A stretch of DNA of 64,000 nucleotides from Idiomarina baltica OS145 (GCF_000152885.1 NZ_CH672406.1:108761-172760); one strand, 5' to 3'. Counted from the stretch's first letter, positions 28,092 to 37,118 are shown. Notes: a model not told the origin generated them from the letters alone. Made by a program: numbers and translations.

Positions 28092-28272
28092 ACTTTCCCC
28101 TTCCAGAATTTAACGCTTGGCTTTCCATGAGGAGGTCTCGTAAAGCCTGATTATTAGTTGACACATTTGTCTATCGCAACGAACTGAGTTCATTACTCTA
28201 TGAACCGAACTGAACTTCTGCTGCTCGCTCACAGCAGCCCCCAATAATTAACCCGCTCTAAAAAATAGCCTA

Positions 28273-28587
28273 TTAATTCCGTTCAAGTCTTACTCTCCCT
28301 AGCAAACTGACATAGCTAATAAGCGCCGCTACGATTAGCCAGAACAATACAATAACCGACCAAACAATCGGCGATGCTTGGCTGACACCAAACTCTCCCC
28401 AAGTGAGCTGGCTGGAGTCAAATAACGAGCCAATGCCTAGGTACTGAAGTGGAATATTTGCCCATAGCAATGCCGAAAAAATAAAGGGGAAAATATCGAG
28501 TTTAGCTAACAGCATGAGTTTTAAAAATAGCGGCGGCAGATTTAAAACGATACCTATTTTTATTGTTCTAGAGAGAAGCTTTTTCAT
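28273..28587 (-). CDS. Small membrane protein, unknown
   Basis: The 104-residue protein has hydrophobic segments at about 10-29, 32-52 and 74-96 and a basic C-terminus (GRVRLERN). No family is recognised. It is the last of three minus-strand genes (with a Coa1-like and a Bax inhibitor-like gene) spaced by 10-23 bases, so they probably form one operon of membrane proteins. Confidence 0.65.
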   Translation of the reverse strand: MKKLLSRTIKIGIVLNLPPLFLKLMLLAKLDIFPFIFSALLWANIPLQYLGIGSLFDSSQLTWGEFGVSQASPIVWSVIVLFWLIVAALISYVSLLGRVRLERN

Positions 28588-28610
28588 TAATTTTCCTTAG
28601 TGAAAACGAT

Positions 28611-29243
28611 TTAATCGCAAGGAACAATGATTGTCTGTTCCTCGACGCTCTTATAATTCACAACTAAACATTCTAAAGTCCATTTATTGAGCTTTTTAGA
28701 TGCGTATAGAGCAACCTTGGCCTCGCCTTTAGGACCCTCAACAGGGTATGCCAAACTCGCGGTTCCATCTGGACCGCTTGTCGTTATACTGCCGATGATA
28801 AAACCACTGTCTAATGGGCTGCCTATGCGACTTTGAACTTCTTTGGAATCGCTTACTTGAGCAAACGACACTTTGTAGGCATCGGAATTTTTAAATAAAG
28901 CGTTGATACCGAATACACTGATAACACAGAATACAACTATTATTCCAGTGAAAATGAAACCGGCATTCCTCCATTTTCGTTGGACTTGCTTAAAGTGTTC
29001 AGCACTTTGCCATTCCCTGTGGCGCCATGCCCATTCATTACCTTTTAGACCAAGTGCTATGAGCATCACTATATTAACGCCTGGCACAAAAACCCAAAAC
29101 GCTCTATAAGTGTCATTTCCGATTCCCCAAATCCAACTGAGGAGAAATGCCCCCCAATTCCATCCTCGTATTTCTACAGGCAATTGTGAGTTGCTCACTT
29201 GAGAGTACGTATTTTGACCATTACTGCTTTTTTTATCACTCAT
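28611..29243 (-). CDS. Coa1-family membrane protein
   Basis: The 210-residue protein has a tryptophan-rich N-terminus (GWNWGAFLLSWIWGIGN, about 27-43) like DUF2628-type membrane anchors, a TM pair and one more TM at about 93-113, then a C-terminal Coa1 domain with IGSPLDSGFIIGSI and GPKGEAKVALYASK (about 140-185). In mitochondria Coa1 helps assemble cytochrome c oxidase; in bacteria this domain's role is unknown. It lies in an operon with the neighbouring membrane genes. Confidence 0.7.
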   Translation of the reverse strand: MSDKKSSNGQNTYSQVSNSQLPVEIRGWNWGAFLLSWIWGIGNDTYRAFWVFVPGVNIVMLIALGLKGNEWAWRHREWQSAEHFKQVQRKWRNAGFIFTGIIVVFCVISVFGINALFKNSDAYKVSFAQVSDSKEVQSRIGSPLDSGFIIGSITTSGPDGTASLAYPVEGPKGEAKVALYASKKLNKWTLECLVVNYKSVEEQTIIVPCD

Positions 29244-29253
29244 ATTGATACGC

Positions 29254-29910
29254 CTAATCCCGTCCCAAAATTCTTAAAATACGCAGGAATAAATTAATAA
29301 TATCCATATAAAGCGCCGCTGCGCTATCAATCGCGTTATCAACGGTTTTAGGTATCTGGCACGCCCTGCCCCAGTCGTAGCCAATGTAGCCGCAGAATAT
29401 CAGTGCCACGACCCAGTCAAGTACTTCGTGGTGCACGCCAAATATAAACACTTCGATAAGCTCTACGACAATCACAAGCAAGAGCGCTACGGTGAGTGCA
29501 CCGGAAATCTTTTTGAAGAAGGCAGGAAACAACGCGCCTAAGCACATCATACCTATAGTGACCATACCCGTTACTCGGATGGCTTCAGCCACGACGTCGG
29601 GATCATATTGACTCACAACAAGGTTAACGATTAAGCCAAAAGGAACAACCACAAAGTTATAGCCAATAAAGCTCACCCATGGTTTGCTTGATTTGTTAAA
29701 CAAGTAAACGCCATAAAAGCACGATGCAAAGTAACCTAGAAAAAACAGCCACGGGTTAATATTAGAAATCGATTCTGTTTCGATATGGGTCACCATCCAC
29801 CAATTTATGATGAAGCCCCAGCATAGCGTTAAACCGATAATTAAATGGTATCTAGCGTCACTGATAATCGGACAGGTCGTGCTTTTTCTATCAAATACAT
29901 CACTTTCCAT
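29254..29910 (-). CDS. Bax inhibitor-1/YccA-like membrane protein
   Basis: The 218-residue protein has about seven TM segments and the C-terminal pattern AALYMDIINLFLRILRILG (about 199-217), which closely matches the end of the BI-1/YbhL/YccA family. An internal YIGYDWGRA replaces the usual di-Asp pore region only partly. Family members are pH-sensitive Ca leak channels or FtsH-linked proteins. It is the first gene of the three-gene membrane operon. Confidence 0.8.
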   Translation of the reverse strand: MESDVFDRKSTTCPIISDARYHLIIGLTLCWGFIINWWMVTHIETESISNINPWLFFLGYFASCFYGVYLFNKSSKPWVSFIGYNFVVVPFGLIVNLVVSQYDPDVVAEAIRVTGMVTIGMMCLGALFPAFFKKISGALTVALLLVIVVELIEVFIFGVHHEVLDWVVALIFCGYIGYDWGRACQIPKTVDNAIDSAAALYMDIINLFLRILRILGRD

Positions 29911-30073
29911 TTTGCTTCCTTTAATTCACCGGGAAAATCGAGCAACCGCGTTTGTCGGTAAGTTCCATGCTTCGGCGCCTATGTAGGGGTTTACATCGAT
30001 GCGTTGAATCATAAATTTTTACATGTCACTATACATATTAACCGATAAATAATAACAGAACTAAGGGGAATTT

Positions 30074-30478
30074 ATGACAGGCGAAAGCGAACAAACAGAT
30101 CAATACGTGCCTTCGGGATTTGGATGCTATACGTACGCCCTAAAGAATTACGCTAAATTTACGGGCCGAGCACGCCGCCGTGAATATTGGATGTTCATTT
30201 TATTTAACTTTGTGATTGGCTTTTTCCTAGGGATAATCGATGGCTTGCTAGGCACTTATAATGCGGAGGCGCAAGTTGGTTTATTGGGTGCATTGTATGG
30301 CTTATTTGTATTAATACCCTCAATAGCGCTTGGCGTTCGCCGTTTGCACGACATCGGCAGAACGGGTTGGTGGCTGCTTATTAGTTTTATTCCGTTTATT
30401 GGCGCAATCGTCTTATTGGTTTTCTTTGTGTTAGACAGCAGAGAAGAAGGCTCCAAATACGGACCACCTCGCAAATAA
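30074..30478 (+). CDS. DUF805 family membrane protein
   Basis: The 134-residue protein matches DUF805: an N-terminal NYAKFTGRARRREYWMF, two TM hairpins, the ALGVRRLHDIGRTGWWLLI signature (about 84-102), and a terminal GSKYGPPRK. Its role is unknown; many genomes carry several. The gene is monocistronic, with an AAGGGG ribosome site upstream of its ATG. Confidence 0.92.
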   Translation: MTGESEQTDQYVPSGFGCYTYALKNYAKFTGRARRREYWMFILFNFVIGFFLGIIDGLLGTYNAEAQVGLLGALYGLFVLIPSIALGVRRLHDIGRTGWWLLISFIPFIGAIVLLVFFVLDSREEGSKYGPPRK

Positions 30479-30506
30479 TGCTGCTCAGCAGCATCACTTG
30501 CTTGAG

Positions 30507-32201
30507 TCACCACTCCGCTAATTGCTGGATATCTTTAATTCTATCCCGCTGTAGCGCCAACGCTTCAAATACATCATCAAAGCTTTGGTTGTGGTGGCTT
30601 AAATTGGGGAGTGCCAGGTTGGCTTGGGTAAAAAATTCACTTTTATTTATCTGCCAGCCCTGCTGCCACCACGTCAGAATCAATTCTCGTGCGGTGCTCA
30701 ATCGTTCGCGACTGGGTAGTCTATCTAGTTTCTCTAAGTTGACCTTGGCCTGGCTGGGCAACAGGTTCCAAAGGTCATTATTGGGCCATCGGGCAAAGGG
30801 AAACGCATGATCAACAGCATAGCGTTTGGGTCTAATCGGTTTACCGGACCAACAACAATGCACCTTATCCTCTGCTAGCAATGTGTTGATGCGTTGACGC
30901 ACCCGTGTTGTGGTTCGTGTGTCGTCTTTCCAGTCGAGCGCTACTAAATAATCGCTTCGGTTAAATGCCTTTTGCTTATTCGGCGCATAACTTGCCATGA
31001 GCGCCGCCCATTCATTCACCAGCGCAGGTTCAATCCAAACGCTGAAACGCGTTAATGAATCCCAAATGTGCTTGGGCACATAAAAGGTACCCAACGCGCT
31101 TAAAAACGGTAAATCTAAGGTGAGGTTTCGCTTTGGCTTTTGCGTGCGATTCAGCTCAACTGCAAACACAGCATTACCCGAGCCCGGGATGGTGGTGTAT
31201 TTGGCGGGCATGTTTTTAATCGTTGAAGCAATATCTTTTAAGGCGCGGTACAAGGGCTGTACAATAGCCTCATCGCTATACTGAGCGCCAATCGTAAAAT
31301 CCCCTGCACTGCGATCGCTGAGCAATTGCCAGCCGTGGGGTTTAACAAAGCCGAGCCCTTTACCGCTATTAGTGCTTTGATGCATGCCATAATGATCGAC
31401 TAAGGGCTTATACAGTTTTAGCCAATACAACGCCACCAACCCAACGGGGAGTGCGATGTGGTCGTCTGTTTGATCTAGCACAGCGCCGGGATGACCTTCG
31501 GCAATGCGGAGCAGGCTTCGAAGCAACGCGACTTTATACGTTGATGTTTTATTGTCATTTACAACAATATTGCGGAGTAGCGGAAACGCCCCCGTGCCGT
31601 CATCGGGCAGCGTCAGCATGACAGTCTGCCAACTCACATCATCGCGGCCTAATTCATCGGTTTGTTGTTCAGGAGTCAGTAATTGAAACGTTAGACCGTA
31701 ACGGCTTGCCAGTTGCGCCAGCTCATCCGCCGAAACAGGATACATCGTGCGTTCGTCGTGACAGGCACCGTGACGTAACGAAATCACCAACTTACCGTTG
31801 GGCTTTAATAAGCTACTTAATTTGCGCAGGCTGCGCTCGCGGGTCGATGATGGGATATGCATCCACACCGCACTGAGTAGGATCAGGTCAAATTTGGTGT
31901 GCAGCGCAAAGACTTTATTTAAATCGGGCAGGCTGTCGGCTATCCAACGTACGGCACTATTGACGGTATATTGCTGCGCGACTTCGCGGATCCCGTGCGC
32001 GGGCTCTACCGCGACGACATTTAAGCCGCGTGCAGCCAAATAGCGCGCATCACGCCCTGAACCCGCCCCAACATCAAGCACCATGCCCTGCTCTGGCAAC
32101 GCATGTAGCCAGTCTTTATGAACCGACTCAAACGGTACGCGATTATAATTGTCAGCGAGTGACTCAGCATGTTTGGAATAGTATGCGATGTTTTCGGACA
32201 T
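30507..32201 (-). CDS. SAM methyltransferase fused to HNH nuclease domain
   Basis: The 564-residue protein has an N-terminal class I methyltransferase: MVLDVGAGSGRDARYLA (motif I, about 35-51), then VEPAHG and a VWMHIP motif IV region. The C-terminal part (about 450-510) holds an HNH-like zinc/metal site: CCWSGKPI, YAVDHAFPFARW, NLLPS and VNLEKLDRLPS. The middle region is unassigned. The fusion of a methylating and a cutting module suggests DNA or RNA modification with restriction, but a tRNA or small-molecule methyltransferase with an inactive nuclease is possible. Confidence 0.75.
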   Translation of the reverse strand: MSENIAYYSKHAESLADNYNRVPFESVHKDWLHALPEQGMVLDVGAGSGRDARYLAARGLNVVAVEPAHGIREVAQQYTVNSAVRWIADSLPDLNKVFALHTKFDLILLSAVWMHIPSSTRERSLRKLSSLLKPNGKLVISLRHGACHDERTMYPVSADELAQLASRYGLTFQLLTPEQQTDELGRDDVSWQTVMLTLPDDGTGAFPLLRNIVVNDNKTSTYKVALLRSLLRIAEGHPGAVLDQTDDHIALPVGLVALYWLKLYKPLVDHYGMHQSTNSGKGLGFVKPHGWQLLSDRSAGDFTIGAQYSDEAIVQPLYRALKDIASTIKNMPAKYTTIPGSGNAVFAVELNRTQKPKRNLTLDLPFLSALGTFYVPKHIWDSLTRFSVWIEPALVNEWAALMASYAPNKQKAFNRSDYLVALDWKDDTRTTTRVRQRINTLLAEDKVHCCWSGKPIRPKRYAVDHAFPFARWPNNDLWNLLPSQAKVNLEKLDRLPSRERLSTARELILTWWQQGWQINKSEFFTQANLALPNLSHHNQSFDDVFEALALQRDRIKDIQQLAEW

Positions 32202-32259
32202 GGTTTCTGCGCTTATTATTATTGTTTATTGCGAAGCCATGTCTGTTAACGCCAAGCGA

Positions 32260-33024
32260 TTAGAACGAGCGCTTGGCGGTCAACAAATACGGCGTAAACA
32301 ATAATAATGCGACAATGCTGACAAATAAACCCGAATGTGAACTTGTTGTTAAACCCGTGAGCAAGCCGTAATACGCCACATCAAATATCAAATAGCTGGC
32401 AAAAAGCGTTTTAAACCAGGGGCTATTACGCCAAACACCGATAATCAACGCCAACTGTAGTGGTACAAACAGGATGAGTTTCCAACTCCAGGTCGCGATA
32501 AATACGCTCGACAGACTACTTGCCTGTTCACGTAGAGGCCCTAACAACGCCTCTTGATAGTTCCGCGCGTATTGTAGGTCGAACATTATCCAGTAGAAAA
32601 AGGCAACGGTGTACGCGATATTTAACAATAAATACAGCGAGACCGACTTTTTAGGGGTATTTGCTTTTACAGACTTAGATTGTGGTTCGACTGCTGCGCG
32701 TGTTGCGACAACAACCACCGCCACTAGATATAAAACCTCAGTCGCTATGTACAGACCCCCAGCAAATACACCGGCGTTCTTTTCACGGGCAAATGAATAA
32801 TAGGTACTTGAGATATCGTCCGTTATGCCAACGGCGTGCAAAAGACTGCTAAACATGAGTTCAGCGTTATACAAAAAATCAGAAACCCAATGCATGAGGT
32901 ACACAACCCAGTCGGCTGCGTAGAGCGTCGCACCAACGCCAACAGCCACAGCCATACCTAACAAAGCAAACATACCAAGCGGCGGAATAAGGCGACCTGA
33001 GAGGGTCATGTGCATAGCAATCAT
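32260..33024 (-). CDS. Multi-pass membrane protein, unknown
   Basis: The 254-residue protein has about six or seven TM segments (for example near 15-35, 80-102, 123-143, 181-200, 210-228 and 235-250). I do not recognise a family. The start at 33024 is chosen so that the first TM is near the N-terminus, but no good ribosome site is seen and an upstream TTG at 33087 is possible. It is followed on the same strand by the methyltransferase-HNH gene. Confidence 0.55.
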   Translation of the reverse strand: MIAMHMTLSGRLIPPLGMFALLGMAVAVGVGATLYAADWVVYLMHWVSDFLYNAELMFSSLLHAVGITDDISSTYYSFAREKNAGVFAGGLYIATEVLYLVAVVVVATRAAVEPQSKSVKANTPKKSVSLYLLLNIAYTVAFFYWIMFDLQYARNYQEALLGPLREQASSLSSVFIATWSWKLILFVPLQLALIIGVWRNSPWFKTLFASYLIFDVAYYGLLTGLTTSSHSGLFVSIVALLLFTPYLLTAKRSF

Positions 33025-33119
33025 ATTTTGAATGTCTTTTAAGTTATTGTTTTGGCGAACTATACAGAGATCGGTTAGTTTTAACAAATTGACTTAATAC
33101 CGCGCGTAATATTGGAGCC

Positions 33120-34034
33120 ATGATGAGCAACCTAGCCAAATCTTTAGAGAGTGAGTGTAAAGCGATATCGGGGTGTGATGCGTTAAAACGCATTATCGAT
33201 CCGCGGGGACGTGATATCGGTGGGTTTGAAGTGAAGCGTATTTTGCCATCGCGCGGCATGAAATCAGTGGGACCATGGGTGTTTTTTGATCATATGGGGC
33301 CTGCGGACTTCGCCAAGGATGAAGGCATTGACGTGCGCCCTCACCCACATATTGGTTTGGCAACGGTTACTTATTTGTTTGAGGGAGAGCTGCAGCACAA
33401 GGATTCACTCGGCACCGATGTCACTGTCAAGCCAGGTGACATTAATTTGATGGTCGCAGGTCATGGCATCGTACATTCTGAGCGCCAATCGCCGGAAGTC
33501 AAACAGCAGCCCCACCGCGCGCACGGGTTGCAACTATGGCTCGCGCTGCCCGAGACCGACGAACAATGCGATCCCAGCTTTCACCACTACGACAAAGCCG
33601 AACTCCCCTCAGCAGATATCACAGGCGGCAATGCGAAAATATTGATGGGTGAGGCCTATGGCAAGACCTCACCGGTCAAGACATTCTCAAACACACTCTA
33701 TATCGAGGTTAATTTAGCAGCGGGCGAAACCTTCGCTTTACCCAAAGCACAAGAGCTTGCGGTCTACGTTGTTAAAGGCTCAGTACAAGTGAATAAAGCT
33801 GAACTCGCTGAACACCATATGGGTGTATTTGGTGATACGACGGGTGTCGCGCTAACGACGCTGGCTGACAGCCACCTTGTACTCGTCGGCGGCGACGCCA
33901 TTGGCACACGGTATATGTATTGGAACTTTGTGGCGAGTAACAAAGAGCTGATTGAAGCAGCCAAAGCACGTTGGCAGCAACAGGCGTTCCCAAAAGTCCC
34001 CGGCGATGCCGAGGATTTTGTGCCTTTGCCTTGA
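33120..34034 (+). CDS. Pirin-family protein
   Basis: The 304-residue protein has the pirin N-terminal cupin with VGPWVFFDHMGPADF, the metal-binding set DVRPHPHIGLATVTYLFEG and HKDSLG, VAGHGIVHSE (about 119-128), and the pirin C-terminal cupin. Bacterial pirins act as quercetinase-like dioxygenases or redox-linked binding proteins; the three metal His residues and Glu are present, so iron binding is expected. It is monocistronic. The second ATG at 33123 could also be the start. Confidence 0.9.
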   Translation: MMSNLAKSLESECKAISGCDALKRIIDPRGRDIGGFEVKRILPSRGMKSVGPWVFFDHMGPADFAKDEGIDVRPHPHIGLATVTYLFEGELQHKDSLGTDVTVKPGDINLMVAGHGIVHSERQSPEVKQQPHRAHGLQLWLALPETDEQCDPSFHHYDKAELPSADITGGNAKILMGEAYGKTSPVKTFSNTLYIEVNLAAGETFALPKAQELAVYVVKGSVQVNKAELAEHHMGVFGDTTGVALTTLADSHLVLVGGDAIGTRYMYWNFVASNKELIEAAKARWQQQAFPKVPGDAEDFVPLP

Positions 34035-34088
34035 ATCTCACTGCGAACACCTTAAAATTACATGCTCCTATGTATAAAAGAATAAAAA

Positions 34089-34380
34089 ATGTTTGATAAT
34101 TTTAAGCGCTGTTCATTTTTACTTGCTGGTGTCTTAGCCGTAACGGGTTGTTCGACTACTCAACCAGCGCCGCAAAATACCGCTGTTCCCTCTGCTGAAT
34201 TCAGCCTCAAGGTGCCACGTTACGGTCACGCTGCAGTCGCCGACGAATTTGCCCTATATCGGACGACGTCACACTGCCGCCGTAGTATTTAACGACAGCA
34301 TTTATGTGATTGGCGGCAACACAGGTAGCCGAGGTCCGTTTCTAGACACAGTACAAGTGTTTGATATGGCGGTTGAGTAA
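34089..34380 (+). pseudogene. Decayed kelch-repeat lipoprotein
   Basis: The first frame encodes a lipoprotein signal with lipobox VTGC and a kelch-like start (VPRYGHAAVADE). Near 34255-34265 the frame shifts by one; the other frame continues GRRHTAAVVFNDSIYVIGGN, a clear kelch repeat, and stops at 34380. Two repeats joined out of frame suggest that a larger beta-propeller lipoprotein lost its middle through recombination between kelch repeats. Confidence 0.75.
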
Positions 34381-34448
34381 TTTTGATCTTTTTCATGATT
34401 TATCTCGTGTACAAATAATAGACACTTGTAAAAAGATTGAGGTAAACC

Positions 34449-35123
34449 ATGAGCCATACATTAAAAGTAAACGATGTTACCGAAGTCACTCACAACGTGA
34501 GACGGATTCGATTAGAAAAGCCGGACGATTATAATTTCACCCCAGGACAAGCCACCGAGGTCGCGATTGATAAAGAAGGCTGGCGCGATGAGAAACGCCC
34601 GTTTACTTTCACATCGCTCAATAGCGATCCGTGGCTCGAGTTTGTGATTAAGGTTTATCCCGATCACGACGGTGTGACCGAACAAATTGGTCAACTCCAG
34701 CAAGGCGATTCGCTGATTATCGAAGACCCTTGGGGTGCCATTGAATACAAAGGCGAAGGCACATTTATCGCAGGCGGTGCAGGTGTTACGCCATTTATAG
34801 CGATTTTCCGCGATTTGGCACGCAAAGGTGAAATTGGCAATAACCGACTTATCTTCTCGAACAACAGCGAAAAGGACATTATTTTGAAAGAGGAGTTCGA
34901 GCAAATACTCGGTGATCAATTCATCAATGTCATCACGCACAAAAAACCAAACGGCAATCACCTGTTTATCGATGGGCACATCGATAAAGCCTTTCTAAAC
35001 GAGCATATCAACAATTTTAACCAGCACTTTTACGTGTGCGGCCCCGATGCCTTCAACGACGGCATAATGGACGCATTGAAAGAGCTAGGCGCCGACCCCG
35101 ACGCCTTGGTGTTTGAGAAGTAG
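34449..35123 (+). CDS. FAD/NAD(P) oxidoreductase of the ferredoxin reductase type
   Basis: The 224-residue protein has the FAD-binding beta-barrel with a KRPFTFTSL signature (about 48-56, equivalent to RxYSL), the NAD-binding GGAGVTPFIAIFRDL (about 111-125) and a terminal YVCGPDAFNDGIMDALKELG. No 2Fe-2S domain is present, so it is a stand-alone reductase; a partner is not adjacent. The stop is directly followed by the palindromic repeat region. Confidence 0.88.
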   Translation: MSHTLKVNDVTEVTHNVRRIRLEKPDDYNFTPGQATEVAIDKEGWRDEKRPFTFTSLNSDPWLEFVIKVYPDHDGVTEQIGQLQQGDSLIIEDPWGAIEYKGEGTFIAGGAGVTPFIAIFRDLARKGEIGNNRLIFSNNSEKDIILKEEFEQILGDQFINVITHKKPNGNHLFIDGHIDKAFLNEHINNFNQHFYVCGPDAFNDGIMDALKELGADPDALVFEK

Positions 35124-35255
35124 CTTGCGCCTTTGGCGCAAGTCCAAAACCCGTAACTTGCCCCTCTGGCCTGTATATTTCGCCCACGACCCGTAACTTG
35201 CGCCTTTGGCCTGTATATTTCGCCCTCGACCCGTAACTTGCGCCTTTGGCGCAAG
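35124..35255. repeat. Palindromic hairpin cluster A
   Basis: Two complete copies of CTTGCGCCTTTGGCGCAAG lie at 35124-35142 and 35237-35255. Between them are two decayed copies (near 35156 and 35202), each preceded by CCGTAACTTG and followed by a CCTGTATATTTCGCC stretch, giving a repeat period of about 48 bases. The region separates convergent genes and could end transcription from both sides. Confidence 0.85.
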
Positions 35256-35258
35256 TCC

Positions 35259-35846
35259 CTAATCAATATAACTCCTCAAATAAATCCACGAAATCTTGTC
35301 ATTTTTTACCCCCATCCGCATGGGGGTTGAACCGACATCACCATGTTGTAGCGTGTAAATGAGTTCGTCGGCAAAAATGACTCTCGGTTGACCCAACTCA
35401 CTTATGACCGCTGGTACGGGTTTACACAGATAATTCTGGAATGGTGAATTAATCTCGCAGCTCTCGATAAACAGGCGTTTGATAAAGGTTTTTTGCTTTA
35501 CCTCTACAAGTTCAATGATAAGACCGTCGTAAACCAGCGTAATAACAGTGTTCTTTACATCACTTTCATGACGATTCTCTTTTTGCCATTCAAACCGCTC
35601 TTCAGGCTCCCCCAATCGATTCACAATCTCAGCCTCGGTGCTACCAAAGGTATCGATATACTCGAAAACACCGTAAGGTAACGAGTCAGATTTATATCCA
35701 GCTGAAACGTTAACTATCCGATCGGGTACCGTCTTTGGGTAAAGGTGTTCTGTCTTAAGGTACTGCTGAGCAGTTACGCCCGATGCAGCGATAACCGATA
35801 CGCTTAATAAGGCGCTCATGAGCAATGGTTTCAGTTTGCTATGCAT
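35259..35846 (-). CDS. Exported protein of unknown function
   Basis: The 195-residue protein has a signal peptide with cleavage expected after VTAQ (about 24-27). The mature part has a beta-rich pattern and two Cys (in ESCEINSPFQNYLC) likely to form a disulfide. No family is recognised. Repeats flank the gene on both sides. Confidence 0.65.
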   Translation of the reverse strand: MHSKLKPLLMSALLSVSVIAASGVTAQQYLKTEHLYPKTVPDRIVNVSAGYKSDSLPYGVFEYIDTFGSTEAEIVNRLGEPEERFEWQKENRHESDVKNTVITLVYDGLIIELVEVKQKTFIKRLFIESCEINSPFQNYLCKPVPAVISELGQPRVIFADELIYTLQHGDVGSTPMRMGVKNDKISWIYLRSYID

Positions 35847-35871
35847 ATTATCGTCTCCTTTGATGGGCCTT

Positions 35872-35969
35872 GTAGCTTGCGCCCTTTTAAAGTTCAGTAG
35901 CTTGCGCCTTTTTAAAGTTCAGTAGCTTGCGCCCTTTTAAAATTCAGTAGCTTGCGCCTTTGGCGCAAG
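35872..35969. repeat. Tandem 25-bp repeat ending in the palindromic hairpin
   Basis: Three units of 25 bases, each GTAGCTTGCGCC followed by CTTTTAAAGTTCA or a close variant (starts 35872, 35897, 35922), lead into a full hairpin at 35951-35969. The first half of the hairpin has been multiplied with a spacer, so this shows how the family spreads locally. Confidence 0.85.
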
Positions 35970-35998
35970 TTGCAAACAGATATGTCTGAACTGTATTT

Positions 35999-36508
35999 TT
36001 AGAAGGTGTAGCGGAAGCTGAACGAGAAAACATCTGCACTATCAAATTGTTCGTACATCGCTTCTATTGATGCGTTCTTGCCTAACTTGTATGAAGCGCC
36101 GGTACCAATGCCTGTTTCCCAGTCATCATTACTGAACGACGCACCACTACCACTGGCTGAAACCTCTAGACGACCATATGAAGGCTGTACGAAAATGCCA
36201 AACGAGTCGTTAATATTGTACTGACCGCGCAAGCTTGCGATTACAAAGTTATCAACTTCAACGTCCACGCCATAAGCGGAATCATCGCCAATACCAAAAC
36301 CAACGCGCAGCTCTGGCATGAAGATAAAGTTACCGCGATCGAACGTATAACCTAGTCCACCGTGCAGCGCGCCTAAGCTCAAGCTTTCTGACGAGTCAAT
36401 ATCATCTTGGAAACTCGTAAAACCACCTGAAACAGACCAGTCCGCATTGGCACTCATTGAGGCCGTTAACAGCAAACAGCAACCCAATGTTTTAATTAAA
36501 GCTTTCAT
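35999..36508 (-). CDS. Outer-membrane beta-barrel protein, OmpA/Opacity-like
   Basis: The 169-residue protein has a signal peptide cleaved near NADW (about 21-24) and an eight-stranded barrel pattern of alternating residues, with a terminal SFRYTF that recruits the BAM complex. It resembles small porin-family barrels such as OmpX or opacity proteins. It and the protein at 37119 share the same ending FRYTF and size, so they may be distant paralogues. Confidence 0.8.
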   Translation of the reverse strand: MKALIKTLGCCLLLTASMSANADWSVSGGFTSFQDDIDSSESLSLGALHGGLGYTFDRGNFIFMPELRVGFGIGDDSAYGVDVEVDNFVIASLRGQYNINDSFGIFVQPSYGRLEVSASGSGASFSNDDWETGIGTGASYKLGKNASIEAMYEQFDSADVFSFSFRYTF

Positions 36509-36644
36509 TTTTATTTTCCTACTCCGTTTTGTCTAAACGCCTAGAGTTGACCATTTATTTAAATAAAGTTCATTTTTGTTAGAATGTTTATAACATATTT
36601 ATATATTTTTTGTCAGTAAGGTAGCTCACGCCTTTGGCCCGTAG

Positions 36645-36663
36645 CTTGCGCCTTCGGCGCAAG
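36645..36663. repeat. Palindromic hairpin copy (TTC loop)
   Basis: CTTGCGCC-TTC-GGCGCAAG has a perfect 8-bp stem with a changed loop. It is preceded by a half copy GCTCACGCCTTTGGCC at about 36623-36638. Confidence 0.85.
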
Positions 36664-36679
36664 AAAAACGATTTAAAAC

Positions 36680-36898
36680 CTACATCCTCCAGCCCTGAGC
36701 CCATTTTTCTTCGTTTTTTAGTTCACGCCAATCAATCGCATATTCGTTTTTTGAAAGCACTGATTCGATTAAACACGAAATGACATGCCCTTCTTCATCG
36801 TACTCCACTTCTGATACCAGAAAATGCTTCTCTCGATTTATCGGCTTTACGGCGGTCCATTTGCTATTGTGAAGCTTGGCGGGATTAATCTGATTCAT
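36680..36898 (-). CDS. TIGR02450-type Trp-rich small protein
   Basis: The 72-residue protein opens INPAKLHNSKWTAV and has the spaced Trp residues, KHFLV and the WRELKNEEKWAQGW ending that define TIGR02450. The family is common in marine gammaproteobacteria and has no known function. A hairpin copy of the repeat family lies just upstream and one just downstream. Confidence 0.85.
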   Translation of the reverse strand: MNQINPAKLHNSKWTAVKPINREKHFLVSEVEYDEEGHVISCLIESVLSKNEYAIDWRELKNEEKWAQGWRM

Positions 36899-36923
36899 GT
36901 TGGCTCCGTGATAATTCAGTTGT

Positions 36924-36942
36924 CTTGCGCCAAAGGCGCGAC
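36924..36942. repeat. Decayed palindromic hairpin copy
   Basis: CTTGCGCC-AAA-GGCGCGAC shows the left arm of one variant and the right arm of the 2536-2554 variant, so only the six inner base pairs of the stem still form. Confidence 0.7.
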
Positions 36943-37037
36943 CGACTAAAAATTAATATTTAACACCACATCTAAGCTTTATTTTTGTTAACACTTTAAT
37001 ATATGTATCGTCTTTAATAAGATACATAGGTTTTGTA

Positions 37038-37056
37038 CTTGTGCCAAAGGCGCAAG
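37038..37056. repeat. Palindromic hairpin copy
   Basis: CTTGTGCC-AAA-GGCGCAAG, inverted relative to copies at 35124, with one T that pairs as G-U in RNA. It lies 62 bases upstream of the outer-membrane protein gene start at 37119. Confidence 0.78.
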
Positions 37057-37118
37057 CTACACTCTTGATAAGGTCAATCACGCTCATGATTGACTTTCTA
37101 AAAACACGGAGACAATTA

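Noticed and set aside
35030-35266. Minus-strand ORF across the hairpin cluster
   Set aside because: The frame is made of the repeat itself and overlaps the end of the reductase gene; no coding signal or ribosome site is seen.
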